Positions 18,136 to 26,540 are shown, numbered from the stretch's first letter. The stretch is DNA of 64,000 bases from Actinomycetota bacterium (GCA_016185275.1 JACPNX010000013.1:1-64000), one strand, 5' to 3'. Made by a program: numbers and translations. Notes: a model not told the origin generated them from the sequence alone.

Positions 18136-18155
18136 TGCAATCCGATTTGCCCAGG
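18136..18155 (+). repeat. 20-bp direct repeat, left copy
   Basis: TGCAATCCGATTTGCCCAGG recurs with two differences as TGTAATCCGATTTGTCCAGG at 21628-21647 in the same orientation. The pair brackets the fic, nuclease-like and UDG-like genes. Confidence 0.6.
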
Positions 18156-18162
18156 GGGCTGG

Positions 18163-19437
18163 TTAGCGGCGGCGAGCCGGTGCTGGCCGGTCCGGCGGCT
18201 CCGATCGCGTGTCGCCCGTCGGGCTGGCGAGCTGTCGCTCCAGTGCCGTGAAGGCATCGATGATTGCGGGTGCCTCAAAGGCCCGGTTCCGGCGTCCCAC
18301 GTTGACCTGGCGAACGACGCCGGCCGCTTCCAGACGGGTCATCGCCCCGTTGGTCGCCTGGAAGCTGCGCCCGATGAGGCCGGCGGCGCTCGACACCGAG
18401 ACGACCGGTGCGCCCGGCAGCGCGCCGATGAGTAGATCGGCCGCCGATCCTGTGCGGACGGTGCCGGCTTCTGCTCGCCAATCCTGCTGGATCGTCGCCA
18501 CCCGTTCCTCGAACGCCACGGCGTCGTCGACGGCGCGGCGGCACGCTGCGGCGAACCGCCCGATCCAGCTGTTGATGCCGTCGTGGGCGGCGCTCGAGCC
18601 GGCACGGCCCCGGTAGCGCGTCGCGGTGAGCCCGTCGATATAGGACCGCGACCAGGTGGCGAGCACGAGCGAGATCGGCGGGAGGATCCGGGGGGCGACG
18701 CCTCGCCGGCGGAGAACGACGTGGATGAGGGCCCGCCCGGTGCGGCCGTTGCCGTCCACGAACGGGTGGATGGTCTCGAACTGCGCGTGGGCGATCGCCG
18801 CTTGCGCGACGGCGGGGAGCGAGTCGTCGTTGACGAACGCGCACAGGTCGGCCAGGAGCTCCTCGACGTGCTCAGGTGGCGGGGGGACGAACGCTGCCGA
18901 GCACGGGTTGAAGCTGCTGCCGCCGATCCAGTTCTGCACGGAACGGATCTGGCCGGCGTGCTCACGCAAGCGAGTGCGGGCGAGGAGGCGCTCATGCACG
19001 TGGAGCAGCCCGTCGACCGTGACCGCCTCCGCGGTGCTGAGGCTCTCGACCGCCCAGGTCATCGCGTCGATGTTCCCGAGAACCTCGTCGGCGGTGACGT
19101 CGATGTCGGTCTCGCCGGCCACACGCGCCGCCTCGGCCCGCAGCAGCCGACGGCCGCCCACCACGAGGCCCTCGATGAACGACGAGGCGACGGACTCCGC
19201 CCGGAGCAGGAGGCGCGCGAGCGCCTCGGTGTTCGCGAGGGCGGCAGCCGTCGCATCGAGGGTCGCGATGGCCCGTTCGGCGTCGGCGACGTCTGCCGCC
19301 ACGTTGCCGTCGAGCCGGAACGTCCCGCCGACCAGCAGATCCGGGACGTACGCTTCGTACTCGCAGCCCTGCCGGTCCTTGCGCGACAAGCCGCTGTCCA
19401 AGCTCGAGTGCCAGCGTCGGCGCAGAACCTTGCTCAC
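18163..19437 (-). CDS. Fic-family protein (AMPylase)
   Basis: This 424-residue Fic/DOC protein transfers AMP or another nucleotide moiety to a target protein hydroxyl. The active-site loop HPFVDGNGRTGRAL is the full HPFx[DE]GNGRxxR motif. An inhibitory [ST]xxxE[GN] helix is seen upstream in the same chain as SSFIEG, so it is a class II self-inhibited Fic. The N-terminus has a Fic_N-like region and the C-terminus a winged-helix domain (LIGRSFQATNGAMTRLEAAGVV). GTG 19437 follows AAGGA. Two palindromic arms lie directly upstream, suggesting autoregulation. It belongs to the Fic/HTH group that often sits on mobile islands. Confidence 0.9.
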   Translation of the reverse strand: MSKVLRRRWHSSLDSGLSRKDRQGCEYEAYVPDLLVGGTFRLDGNVAADVADAERAIATLDATAAALANTEALARLLLRAESVASSFIEGLVVGGRRLLRAEAARVAGETDIDVTADEVLGNIDAMTWAVESLSTAEAVTVDGLLHVHERLLARTRLREHAGQIRSVQNWIGGSSFNPCSAAFVPPPPEHVEELLADLCAFVNDDSLPAVAQAAIAHAQFETIHPFVDGNGRTGRALIHVVLRRRGVAPRILPPISLVLATWSRSYIDGLTATRYRGRAGSSAAHDGINSWIGRFAAACRRAVDDAVAFEERVATIQQDWRAEAGTVRTGSAADLLIGALPGAPVVSVSSAAGLIGRSFQATNGAMTRLEAAGVVRQVNVGRRNRAFEAPAIIDAFTALERQLASPTGDTRSEPPDRPAPARRR

Positions 19438-19444
19438 CCGGCAT

Positions 19445-19499
19445 CCTTGTTCAAGGAAGTACTATAACCTTGAACAAGGAGGTTCCGTATTCACGGAAC
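19445..19499 (-). promoter_or_regulatory. Paired palindromes upstream of fic
   Basis: CCTTGTTCAAGG (19445-19456) and CCTTGAACAAGG (19468-19479) are inverted copies of each other, each nearly self-complementary, around an AT-rich AAGTACTATAA that contains a possible minus-strand -10 (TATAGT). A further dyad TTCCGT-ATTC-ACGGAA lies at 19484-19499. The arms end 8 bp from the fic start, a likely operator for the Fic winged-helix domain. Confidence 0.6.
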
Positions 19500-19670
19500 A
19501 CATCTGGACGCTCGACTCGCTCTCATGACAGGCGGACCGATCGACGGGGTCCGGTCAGGGTGCCGCCTGCACGCGCCGACCCACGACCTCGGGCGCTCGC
19601 TCGGCATCGGTTCCCGACGACGGACTGCAGTCCCGGTCGGCCGTCACACCGGCTGCATAGGGTGAGTGGC

Positions 19671-20258
19671 ATGACCGCCGAGGACGAAGCCGCCCACGAA
19701 CGCCTCGAGCGGCTGGTGCGCTCGGCGGAGCTGTCGTCGTACCGAGAGAATCTGCTTGAACAGATCCTGTCGGTCGAGCTGATACAGGCGTGCTGGCTCC
19801 GCGCGCTGCCGCCGCTCGAGCTTGCGCACGCTCTCGTCGACTTCAGCGGCTACGACCTCGTCGCCTCCTGCGGATCGGTCACCCGGCACATTCAGCTGAA
19901 GGCCACCGCGGGCAAGATCATCCTCCACCGAGCACTCGCAACCAAGCCGTCCGGCTGCTGCGTGCTCATCCTCCCGAAGGTCCGCGCCGGCGACGGTGAT
20001 GCTCCTCGCATCGTGTTGAGCTACCGCTTCCTCGGCGGACTCCCGAACCAGGCGCTCGTCGTCGATGACTCGTGGCGTCGAGCTCGCGGGACGCGCTACG
20101 CGCGGACCGCCGCCGGCGACTTCGAGCACCCGGAACGAGCGAACCACGTCGAGGTGCCGAAGGCGGCGTTCGCACCGACCGTCGACGTCAACGGCCTGGT
20201 GACCGCCCTGTTCGGGAACGAGACCGGGGCCGCCTCGGACAAGGCCGGGAACGCGTGA
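19671..20258 (+). CDS. Uncharacterised protein, QxK nuclease-like
   Basis: ATG 19671 gives 195 residues. An N-terminal helical part (SSYRENLLEQILSVELIQACW) is followed by VDFSGYDLVASCGSVTRHIQLKAT, a strand-turn-strand with Asp then QxK, as in PD-(D/E)XK-fold proteins where Glu is replaced by Gln. Similar proteins are annotated in actinobacterial islands without known function. The frame stays open upstream to 19470, but ATG 19671 is where protein-like sequence begins. It is divergent from fic and followed by a UDG-like gene. The nuclease interpretation is inferred. Confidence 0.5.
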   Translation: MTAEDEAAHERLERLVRSAELSSYRENLLEQILSVELIQACWLRALPPLELAHALVDFSGYDLVASCGSVTRHIQLKATAGKIILHRALATKPSGCCVLILPKVRAGDGDAPRIVLSYRFLGGLPNQALVVDDSWRRARGTRYARTAAGDFEHPERANHVEVPKAAFAPTVDVNGLVTALFGNETGAASDKAGNA

Positions 20259-20462
20259 CAGTCGTCCACATTCAGGCCCGAGAGCGCCCTCGCCCCTCAC
20301 AAGGGGAGCATGGCGACCAGTGGGAGTGGGGCGCACTCGTCCCGTCGGCGTGGGCTGGGCTGGCTGACCCCGCTGGCCCGCATTCCTGGCCCGCCTTCCC
20401 AACGAACGAGTCGCTTTACGGGAGCGTGGTTCACGCCCGCGTCTATCAGGAGGGTTGGGCAA

Positions 20463-21311
20463 GTGACTGACCAAGCGACGTTCCCGTTCGGGAAGCCGAG
20501 CACGCCTCGGCCTCCGCGGATCCCGAGCGGGAAGGCCGAGCTGTTCGTGCTCGGCGTCTACCCGAGCGCGCTTCACGTTCGCTGGTCCCCGCCGGCGTGG
20601 GCACAGTCCCGACTCGGCATCGGCACCATCGGCGCGCTTGCGGTCGATGACGAGCCAACCGTGTTCTGGGACGGCGCCGACGCGCGCGACCGGATCAAGC
20701 AGTGGCGCGCGGACGTCCAGTTCCGGGAGGGCGACGCCGAAGGCGATTGGGGTCATGTGCGGGCGGCCGGGAATGGCACATCGGGCCGCTCTGTGGTCGA
20801 GCGGGTGCTGGAGCCGCTTGGGACCGGCGCGGAGGCAACGTGGTTCTCCGACGTCGTCGATCGGTTCTTCGTGAAGTCTGGCAACACTCGTCGTAGGGAG
20901 CAGGCGGACGCGACCACCGCCGACTACGCGCCGTTCGCAGTGGAGGCAGGACTCCCCGAGGCGAGGCTGCCATCCCGCCCTGGCACGGAGGAGCTGATCG
21001 AGCTCGGCCTCGCCGGACACTCGGAGCGGTTGCGGGAGGAGCTGACACAGGCGCGCGCCCCAGTCGTGGCCACGCTTGGTGAGGAAGCGCGACGTGTGTT
21101 GCAGGGCATCGCCGACAGCGCGGGCGGACCGCCAGCGCTGCCACTCGAAGGGCAGCGCATGACCGGCGACGCCGGTGCCACCTACGGCGAGGCAGGCACG
21201 GTGACCCTCGGCGACATGGAAGCGCAGTGCTACGCCCTCGTGCACCCCGGTCAGCGCTCGCCCACCTGGACCGGCCTCCACGACGCGTGGATGAGGCGTC
21301 GTCACGGTTGA
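20463..21311 (+). CDS. Uracil-DNA-glycosylase-like protein
   Basis: GTG 20463, eight bases after AGGAGGG, sets a 282-residue protein (an earlier in-frame start at 20310 lacks such a site). The N-terminal LFVLGVYPSALHVRW and the middle TWFSDVVDRFFV, followed by a helical ELIELGLAGHSERLREEL and VVATLGEEARRVL, follow the order of the UDG superfamily fold (substrate loop, central strands, Leu-intercalation region). The family match is weak and catalytic residues were not identified. It could be a base-excision enzyme or a defence protein of the same fold. The next upstream gene ends 204 bp earlier. Confidence 0.45.
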   Translation: MTDQATFPFGKPSTPRPPRIPSGKAELFVLGVYPSALHVRWSPPAWAQSRLGIGTIGALAVDDEPTVFWDGADARDRIKQWRADVQFREGDAEGDWGHVRAAGNGTSGRSVVERVLEPLGTGAEATWFSDVVDRFFVKSGNTRRREQADATTADYAPFAVEAGLPEARLPSRPGTEELIELGLAGHSERLREELTQARAPVVATLGEEARRVLQGIADSAGGPPALPLEGQRMTGDAGATYGEAGTVTLGDMEAQCYALVHPGQRSPTWTGLHDAWMRRRHG

Positions 21312-21715
21312 GCCACGGTCTCGCGGAGCAGGACCTTCCGCTTCGACTGAACGTGTCACAGTCGAGCTCCGCCAGGCGATCGTCGACGCTCAGCTACGGC
21401 AGCAGATGATCAACCCGCCGATGCTGGCCGCCGGCGGCGTGCCAGTGGGATGACCCGGCGTCATATTTGACGCTCACGGTCCATCCGCTCGGGGCGGCGC
21501 CAACCGCTGGCGTAGCTCCTCGACTCGTGCTGGGTCATGCTGCACGCCCCGCCGCTTGAGGATCTCGAGGAGGTCCTCCTGGCGTGGTTGGACGAAGCTG
21601 AGGCGATAGAGGGCAAGGTCGTCCCCCTGTAATCCGATTTGTCCAGGCGCGGTGGTGCTGATCACAAAAGGACCAACCGTTTCATTTATGAGTGCTGCCC
21701 ACTACCCTGTGGGCC
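21312..21715. other. Gene-poor stretch with decayed fragments
   Basis: On the plus strand VTVELRQAIVDAQLRQQMINPP ends at a stop near 21453 and looks like the tail of a lost gene. On the minus strand a 63-residue frame, 21474-21665, ends LLEILKRRGVQHDPARVEEL and also looks protein-like, but no family is recognised. The right copy of the 20-bp direct repeat, 21628-21647, overlaps its 5' end. Confidence 0.3.
21628..21647 (+). repeat. 20-bp direct repeat, right copy
   Basis: TGTAATCCGATTTGTCCAGG pairs with 18136-18155 (two mismatches, same orientation). It lies 69 bp before the nucleotidyltransferase gene. Confidence 0.6.
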
Positions 21716-22339
21716 ATGGACTTCCGGCAGCCGGTACACGTCGTCATTCCAGGTGCCCAGGGTCGGATCCTTGCGGTCCTGTCTCAGACGGCCGCCGAGC
21801 TGAACCTCCGGACGATCGCACGGCTGTCCGGCGTGAGTGTGGCGCAGGCGTCGCGGGTGATGCCCGGCCTCGTCGAGCTCGGCCTCGTGGAGCGCCGGGA
21901 GGCGCCGCCTTCAGCGCTCTTCAGGTTCGTCCCGAACCACGTCGCATCCCGCGCGGTAGCCATGCTTGCCGACGCCCGGACGACCGTGCTCCAAGAGCTG
22001 AAGCTCACCGCAGGTCGGCTCCGCGTCCCGCCCGTGAGCGTCATCGTGTATGGATCGTTCGCACGCGGTGAAGCCGACCGGTCGAGCGACATCGACATCT
22101 TGCTCATCCGCCCGCCGAGGGTCGACGAGGACGACCCGCAGTGGCGAGCGGGGATCGACGAGTGGCTGGAAGGTGCTCGTCGGCTCACTGGCAATCGCGT
22201 CGAGCTACTCGAGTTCGCGGCCGAAGAGGCCGGCGCCAAGCTCCGCAGCAAGAGGCAGCTGTGGAGCAACATCCAGCGCGAGGGAATCGTCGTACAAGGG
22301 CGAACGATCGAGGCCTTGCAGGACCGGCGCAGTGCCTAA
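21716..22339 (+). CDS. MNT-type nucleotidyltransferase (antitoxin)
   Basis: ATG 21716 encodes 207 residues. Residues 10-70 form a winged helix (LRTIARLSGVSVAQASRVMPG). The middle holds the minimal nucleotidyltransferase motif VYGSFARGEADRSSDIDILL (GSxxRGxxxxxSDxDLL). Such proteins are the antitoxin half of MNT-HEPN (type VII) modules, adding AMP to the HEPN toxin. The winged helix suggests it also regulates its own promoter. Its last codons overlap the HEPN gene by 8 bp, so the two are coupled. Confidence 0.85.
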   Translation: MDFRQPVHVVIPGAQGRILAVLSQTAAELNLRTIARLSGVSVAQASRVMPGLVELGLVERREAPPSALFRFVPNHVASRAVAMLADARTTVLQELKLTAGRLRVPPVSVIVYGSFARGEADRSSDIDILLIRPPRVDEDDPQWRAGIDEWLEGARRLTGNRVELLEFAAEEAGAKLRSKRQLWSNIQREGIVVQGRTIEALQDRRSA

Positions 22340-22751
22340 GCCCGGCCGCACAAGAGCCGTCAGCGGGTCGCAGGTGCGCGGCTACCTCGACAAGGCCGGG
22401 GAGTTCCTCGCCGCTGCCGGCGACGAACTCGCGGCCGAGCGATTCATCGCAGCGACGAGCCTCGCGATCCATGCCGCGATCAACGCGGCAGATGCCGTCA
22501 CGGGGTCGCGAACGGGCTGCCGCGCCGCCGGCCAGGATCACGAAGAGGTTCGCTCGCTGCTCTGGGACTCAGGCAAGGACGGTGCTGAACTCGACAAGGA
22601 CCTCGGCCGTCTGCTGCCCCTGAAGACGAAGGCCGAATACGAACCGGACGATCTCGCCGCCAGCGCATGCCCCGGCCGTACCGATGCTCGGCATTGCGCC
22701 GCGGCAGCACAGCAGAACGACCCATCGGGCGAGACGACTGCGTGGAGGTAG
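22332..22751 (+). CDS. HEPN-domain protein (toxin partner)
   Basis: GTG 22332 overlaps the nucleotidyltransferase gene by 8 bp. The 139-residue product is helical, with LDKAGEFLAAAGDELAAERFIAATSLAIHAAINAADAV (in pieces) and RTGCRAAGQDHEEVRSLL, the Rx4-6H-like region of HEPN ribonucleases. The final 40 residues (after KAEYEPDDLAAS) look atypical, with Cys/Ala/Gln-rich sequence, and may reflect a late frameshift. In known pairs the HEPN protein is an RNase toxin neutralised by AMPylation. Confidence 0.75.
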   Translation: MPKPGRTRAVSGSQVRGYLDKAGEFLAAAGDELAAERFIAATSLAIHAAINAADAVTGSRTGCRAAGQDHEEVRSLLWDSGKDGAELDKDLGRLLPLKTKAEYEPDDLAASACPGRTDARHCAAAAQQNDPSGETTAWR

Positions 22752-22867
22752 GCCTCGAGATCCGCTCGGTACCGCCGCGCCGCCGCGCGGTCAGCAGTGA
22801 GAGCCATCGGGACCGCGTGTGTCCCGTGCGCCGAACGCCGCCCCTACGACCGTTGCCGCGCGGCTGT

Positions 22868-23390
22868 CCGCTCCTGGCATGAGATGGCTGTACACCTTCA
22901 GCGTCGTCGACGTGTCCCGATGCCCAAGTCGGGCGGCGACAACGGTGACGGCCTCGCGAAGCATCGAAGCTTGGAGGTGACGGACCGAGCACCGCCTGGC
23001 GGATCAGTACCCCGCATCGGCTCGGTGTCGGAGTCGATGTCCTGCCACTGCAGGCAGCAGACTTCGCCGCGTCGGTAACCGGTGGCGGCGAGCAGTCGGA
23101 ACACGAGCGCGTTCTCCGGGTTGCGAGACGGAGCGGCCCGATCGATCACGCGAGGACGTCGTCGACAGCCGGCGGCGCGATCTCCGGTCGGTTCACGCGC
23201 GGCGGCGTCGCCCGGTCGGTCGGGTTCCGGTCGATGAGACCCCACCGCACGCCCTGCGCGAACGCCGCGCGCAACAGCGCTTGGAACCGCAGGACCGTCG
23301 CCGGTCTGCGCTTCCCGACCGTGCCGTGACTGCCGCGGTGGCGAACGGCTACGAGCGCATCGCCTTCGAGCTGAGGAGCTGGCATCGGCT
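22868..23390 (-). pseudogene. Tyrosine integrase relic, copy 2
   Basis: Three frames give pieces of a site-specific recombinase: GTVGKRRPATVLRFQALLRAAF with GLIDRNPTDRATPP, then ATGYRRGEVCCLQW carrying the first catalytic Arg, and near 22870-22990 a remnant of the HLQAS...RLGH...YSH end. The DNA is closely similar to the integrase at 28316-29420, but it has frameshifts and an internal deletion. It is a leftover of an earlier or duplicated integration event. Confidence 0.8.
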
Positions 23391-23459
23391 TCCATAGTCG
23401 CGGATCATCGGGCGATTCGCTCCGAAGCAGCGGTCGGCCACGACGCGGAAGGAGAGGCG

Positions 23460-24209
23460 ATGCCGGGAAAGCGGAAGCTCAGCCCAATCGAGGCGTTCGA
23501 GCTCAACATGTCCGACGCGCACCAGCTGGTGAAGCTGGTCGAGGGGTTCAAGAACCAGCGCGCCTATCGGATGCGCGCGGAGCTGCGCAATCGCATCGGC
23601 GATGCGCTGCGGATCGCTGATCGGAAGCGATCTGAGCTTGACTGTCTCCAGAGCGGCGATGTCTTCCTGACGTTCCTTCCGGGCTCACGGCTAGCCCGCG
23701 CGGACTTCGAGGATCCGCGTCCACTGCTGCGGCAGTCGCTCGTCGCTGCCTGCGCGGCCGTCGAGACCTATCTGGGCGACAAGGTGATGCAGAACGTTGG
23801 GCCGCTCTTGCGGAGTGAAGCCACCTTGACGCCTCGGCTTGGGAACCTTCAGCTTGGACTCGAGGCCTGGATGCGCATTGAGCAGAACTACAAGCGGAAG
23901 CGGTGGGGACTCCGCGAGTTCGTGGTCGAGCCCTACGTGCGAGAGAACTGCAGCACGGCTCCCAACAAGGTGGGCGTCATGCTGTCCCTTGTTGGTCTGG
24001 ACGACTGGGCAAAGAAGGTTGACGGCCAGAGGCGCGTTGCACGGGGTGAGACGGTGAAGTGCCTTGAGCGCATTACAGGTCGCCGCAACCGCATCGCCCA
24101 TCAGGGCGACCGGGTGGGTCGTGGCCGCGCCTCGCTGGACGTCAAGGAGGTTGAGGACGACCTTGCCGCTCTTGAGTCGATCGTCCGTGCCATCGAGGCG
24201 CTGCTGTGA
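23460..24209 (+). CDS. HEPN/RiboL-PSP-like protein
   Basis: ATG 23460 follows GGAAGGAGAGG. The 249-residue, largely helical protein ends in TGRRNRIAHQGDR, the RNxxxH motif of HEPN ribonucleases (RiboL-PSP-HEPN type), and contains SLVAACAAVETYLGDKVM, typical of the helix before it. HEPN proteins cut RNA in defence and stress responses. No antitoxin gene adjoins it: integrase relics lie on both sides, so it travels alone or has lost its partner. Confidence 0.65.
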   Translation: MPGKRKLSPIEAFELNMSDAHQLVKLVEGFKNQRAYRMRAELRNRIGDALRIADRKRSELDCLQSGDVFLTFLPGSRLARADFEDPRPLLRQSLVAACAAVETYLGDKVMQNVGPLLRSEATLTPRLGNLQLGLEAWMRIEQNYKRKRWGLREFVVEPYVRENCSTAPNKVGVMLSLVGLDDWAKKVDGQRRVARGETVKCLERITGRRNRIAHQGDRVGRGRASLDVKEVEDDLAALESIVRAIEALL

Positions 24210-24279
24210 CGTGGGCAGAGGCTCAGATGTTTCACGCCCGCGTTGAGAGCAGCGGCAGTGCTCCGACCACATCCGCTGC

Positions 24280-24375
24280 TCACTCGTCGGTGGCCTGGAG
24301 GAACTGGGCGTAGAAGTCGAGTGTCGTCGACGCGTGCACGAGCCTCGAACTGATGGCTCGTCTCACGACACCGGT
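24280..24375 (-). pseudogene. Integrase C-terminal scrap, copy 3
   Basis: RLVHASTTLDFYAQFLQATDE* on the minus strand resembles the end of a tyrosine recombinase (LGHxS..TTLDxYxH, with the nucleophile Tyr). Only about 30 residues remain. It shows a different integrase from the copies at 22868 and 28316. Confidence 0.5.
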
Positions 24376-24406
24376 CACGGGGTCAGCCGTGCGCGCCCAA
24401 CCGGGC

Positions 24407-25138
24407 TCAGCGCCACGTGTACTTGACCGGGTTGGCGGCGCCGGGGCGCCGGTACTCGTCCGGGACGCGCTTGCCGAGGTACATCCGCTTGATCTCGTCA
24501 GGGGCGTCGGTACCGACGAAGCCGATGCGACCCGGCACAGTGTCTCGTCCGGGGAAGTTCTCGGTCGTCGCCTCCAGCCACGCATCGGCGACGAACGCGC
24601 CGACGATCATCCCTTGGAGGGTCGCGAGGATCACCTCGGCCTGCCTCGCCTTCGCGGCGCTGATCTTCCATGCGAATCGTGTGGCCTCGTAGAGCGATGC
24701 GTCCGCTGCAGATCGGTTCACGCTGATCAGCAGCGCCCGGTGCTGGAACTGCGCCGGCTCGGCCGCGTAGCGGCGAACGATCTCGAGGGCGTGCATGGCG
24801 CCGAACTCGGCGTTGCCCAGGCCGCCAGTCAGGTTCGTCAGACCGGGGTAGGCATCCATCAGGGCAGCCTCGACCTCGAAGGCGGTTTGGTCGTCCAGGC
24901 CGTGGCGGTGGATGACATGCGCGACCTCGAACCCGGCGAGGTGGATGTCGCGGATGCGCCGCAGCTTCGTAGTGGGATCGCCTGCGTCCACCTGCTCGCG
25001 GATGTGCGCGAAGACTCGGTTGCCCGTGCCCTTGCCTACGTAGAAGGTCTCGCCGTTGCGAGGGTCGATCAGTCGGTACACGTACGTCTTGAGCTTCTCC
25101 GCGACCTCGGGCGGGAATGCCGTGATCTCCTTGCTCAC
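24407..25138 (-). CDS. GIY-YIG (LEM-3-like) domain protein
   Basis: GTG 25138 encodes 243 residues. The GIY-YIG nuclease core is TYVYRLIDPRNGETFYVGKG, followed by the Arg (GNRVFAHI), then FEVEAALMDAYPG with the catalytic Glu, and LTNLTGG. This arrangement is the LEM-3-like type seen in DNA-processing and homing proteins. The C-terminal part (ISAAKARQAEVILATLQG, GRIGFVGTDAPDEIKRMYLGKR in pieces) is not recognised. It follows the DUF898-like membrane gene by 2 bp and is certainly in one operon with it. Longer in-frame starts would overlap that gene. Confidence 0.8.
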   Translation of the reverse strand: MSKEITAFPPEVAEKLKTYVYRLIDPRNGETFYVGKGTGNRVFAHIREQVDAGDPTTKLRRIRDIHLAGFEVAHVIHRHGLDDQTAFEVEAALMDAYPGLTNLTGGLGNAEFGAMHALEIVRRYAAEPAQFQHRALLISVNRSAADASLYEATRFAWKISAAKARQAEVILATLQGMIVGAFVADAWLEATTENFPGRDTVPGRIGFVGTDAPDEIKRMYLGKRVPDEYRRPGAANPVKYTWR

Positions 25139-25140
25139 CT

Positions 25141-25506
25141 TCAGCCGCCCGTCGGCTGGACCGCACCGGTATAGGCCGACCCGGGGGTGAAGGTCAGGTC
25201 GAAGTCCGTGTTCTCGACGATCCACTTCTGTACCCGCGGCACCACCCACAACAGATAGATCCCGAGGGTCGCAATGGTGAGCAGTAGCCACTTGATCCAA
25301 AGGCCGAAAAGCCCGATCCCGGTCCCGAGGAACACCAGGCGGTGACCGTTGATGTAGGTGTGCTTTGCGCGCCATCGCTGCCGAAGAACGAGGGCGTACG
25401 GATACGCGATACCGAGCGTGAGGACGGTCACGAGGAAGGCGAGTAGTCCGGTCCCGATGTAGGTCCCGACGCCTCCATCGAAGGTGAAGCTGCGCGACCG
25501 TCCCAT
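25141..25506 (-). CDS. DUF898-like membrane protein
   Basis: ATG 25506 encodes 121 residues with two membrane hairpins: GLLAFLVTVLTLGIAYPYAL and a second long stretch GLWIKWLLLTIATLGIYLLW. Between them RQRWRAKHTYINGHRLVF, with FTFDGG near the start, is the signature of the YjgN/DUF898 family of inner-membrane proteins. Function is unknown. A membrane partner beside a GIY-YIG nuclease-like gene could form a two-gene defence unit; this is speculation from gene order. Confidence 0.7.
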   Translation of the reverse strand: MGRSRSFTFDGGVGTYIGTGLLAFLVTVLTLGIAYPYALVLRQRWRAKHTYINGHRLVFLGTGIGLFGLWIKWLLLTIATLGIYLLWVVPRVQKWIVENTDFDLTFTPGSAYTGAVQPTGG

Positions 25507-25533
25507 GCTGAGTAGCTCCTTGTCAGTTGGTTG

Positions 25534-26540
25534 CTACGAGCGATCCGGAACCCGAGCGAGTGTCATCGACTGCTCGTCGGGCGTGAAGTTAGCGGGCTTG
25601 CCGGACTCGGCCTGCATCACCTCTGAGCGAGCCCGCTCACTCACTTCGCCGCCAGCGCTTGGCACGCCTCTCGGTGCGCGGCGCGCACGGCTACCGTCTC
25701 GTCGTCGACCGTGACCTTGCGGACCTGGTGCGTCTTCGTGTCTTTCTCGATGAGCTTGCCGCCCACCTCGGCCATGCTCCGGGCGAGCGTCACGCGGCGC
25801 TTGTCGAAACCCGATGCGCTTCCAGCGCAGCGCGCACAGGTCGCCGCCGCGGGCGCCCGTCGCCGCCGCCAGCCGGAAGTAGGTCGGCAACGACGGGTTC
25901 ACGTTCGCCGCCGCCTCGCTGAGCCGGGCGACGTCGGCGGGGTCGGGGAGCTCGAGGTGCTGCTTCTTCGAGCGCGGCGGCGATGCGTTGGCCGCCGCAC
26001 TCACGGTCAGCCAGCCGCACTTCACCCCCTGGGCCAGCGCGCGCCGCAGGACGGCGTGCGCCCGCATCACCGTGTTGGGCGCGAGCGGCTTGCCGCCGGC
26101 GGCGCCGGAGCGGCGGAGCTTCGAGTACCACTGGTCGAGGTCGGCGGTCCGCAGCCGGCGCAAGGCACGTTGCTCCAGCTAGGGAGGATGCGGCGGTCGA
26201 GCGGTCGGCGGTACTCGGCGGCGACGGCCGGCGAGAGGTCTGGCGCGGCCTGGAAGTACGAAGCGTCCGCGAACTCGGGCGTGAGGGCGAGGACGCGACG
26301 CAAGAGCGCCAGTCTCGCTGCATCGGCGCAGTTGATCCCTCGGGGGCGAGCCGCTGCACGGCCGTCCTCGTACAGGGGCCAACGGAACCACCGACGCCGC
26401 GCCTCGAGCCGTGAAGCCTCGGAGCTGGAGACCGTGATCGTCCGGCCGGACTGCACAGCTGTCATCCCGGTGTCGGTGACAGTGACGTCCCAGTCCTTGC
26501 CAGACCGCTTCGAGGGGATCAGCCGGTCCGTGGCCGCCAT
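25534..26540 (-). pseudogene. Composite: helicase N-terminus joined to integrase relic
   Basis: From ATG 26540 the frame gives DRLIPSKRSGKDWDVTVTD, then RRRWFRWPLYEDGRAAARPRG, resembling the N-terminus of actinobacterial UvrD-type helicases. It then turns into integrase sequence (AEYRRPLDRRILPSW). A frame change leads to RRLRTADLDQWYSKLRRSG and FRLAAATGARGGDLCALRW, with the first catalytic Arg; another shift near 25800 destroys the C-terminal HxxR...Y region. A helicase gene was probably interrupted and fused to a decaying recombinase. Confidence 0.6.
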
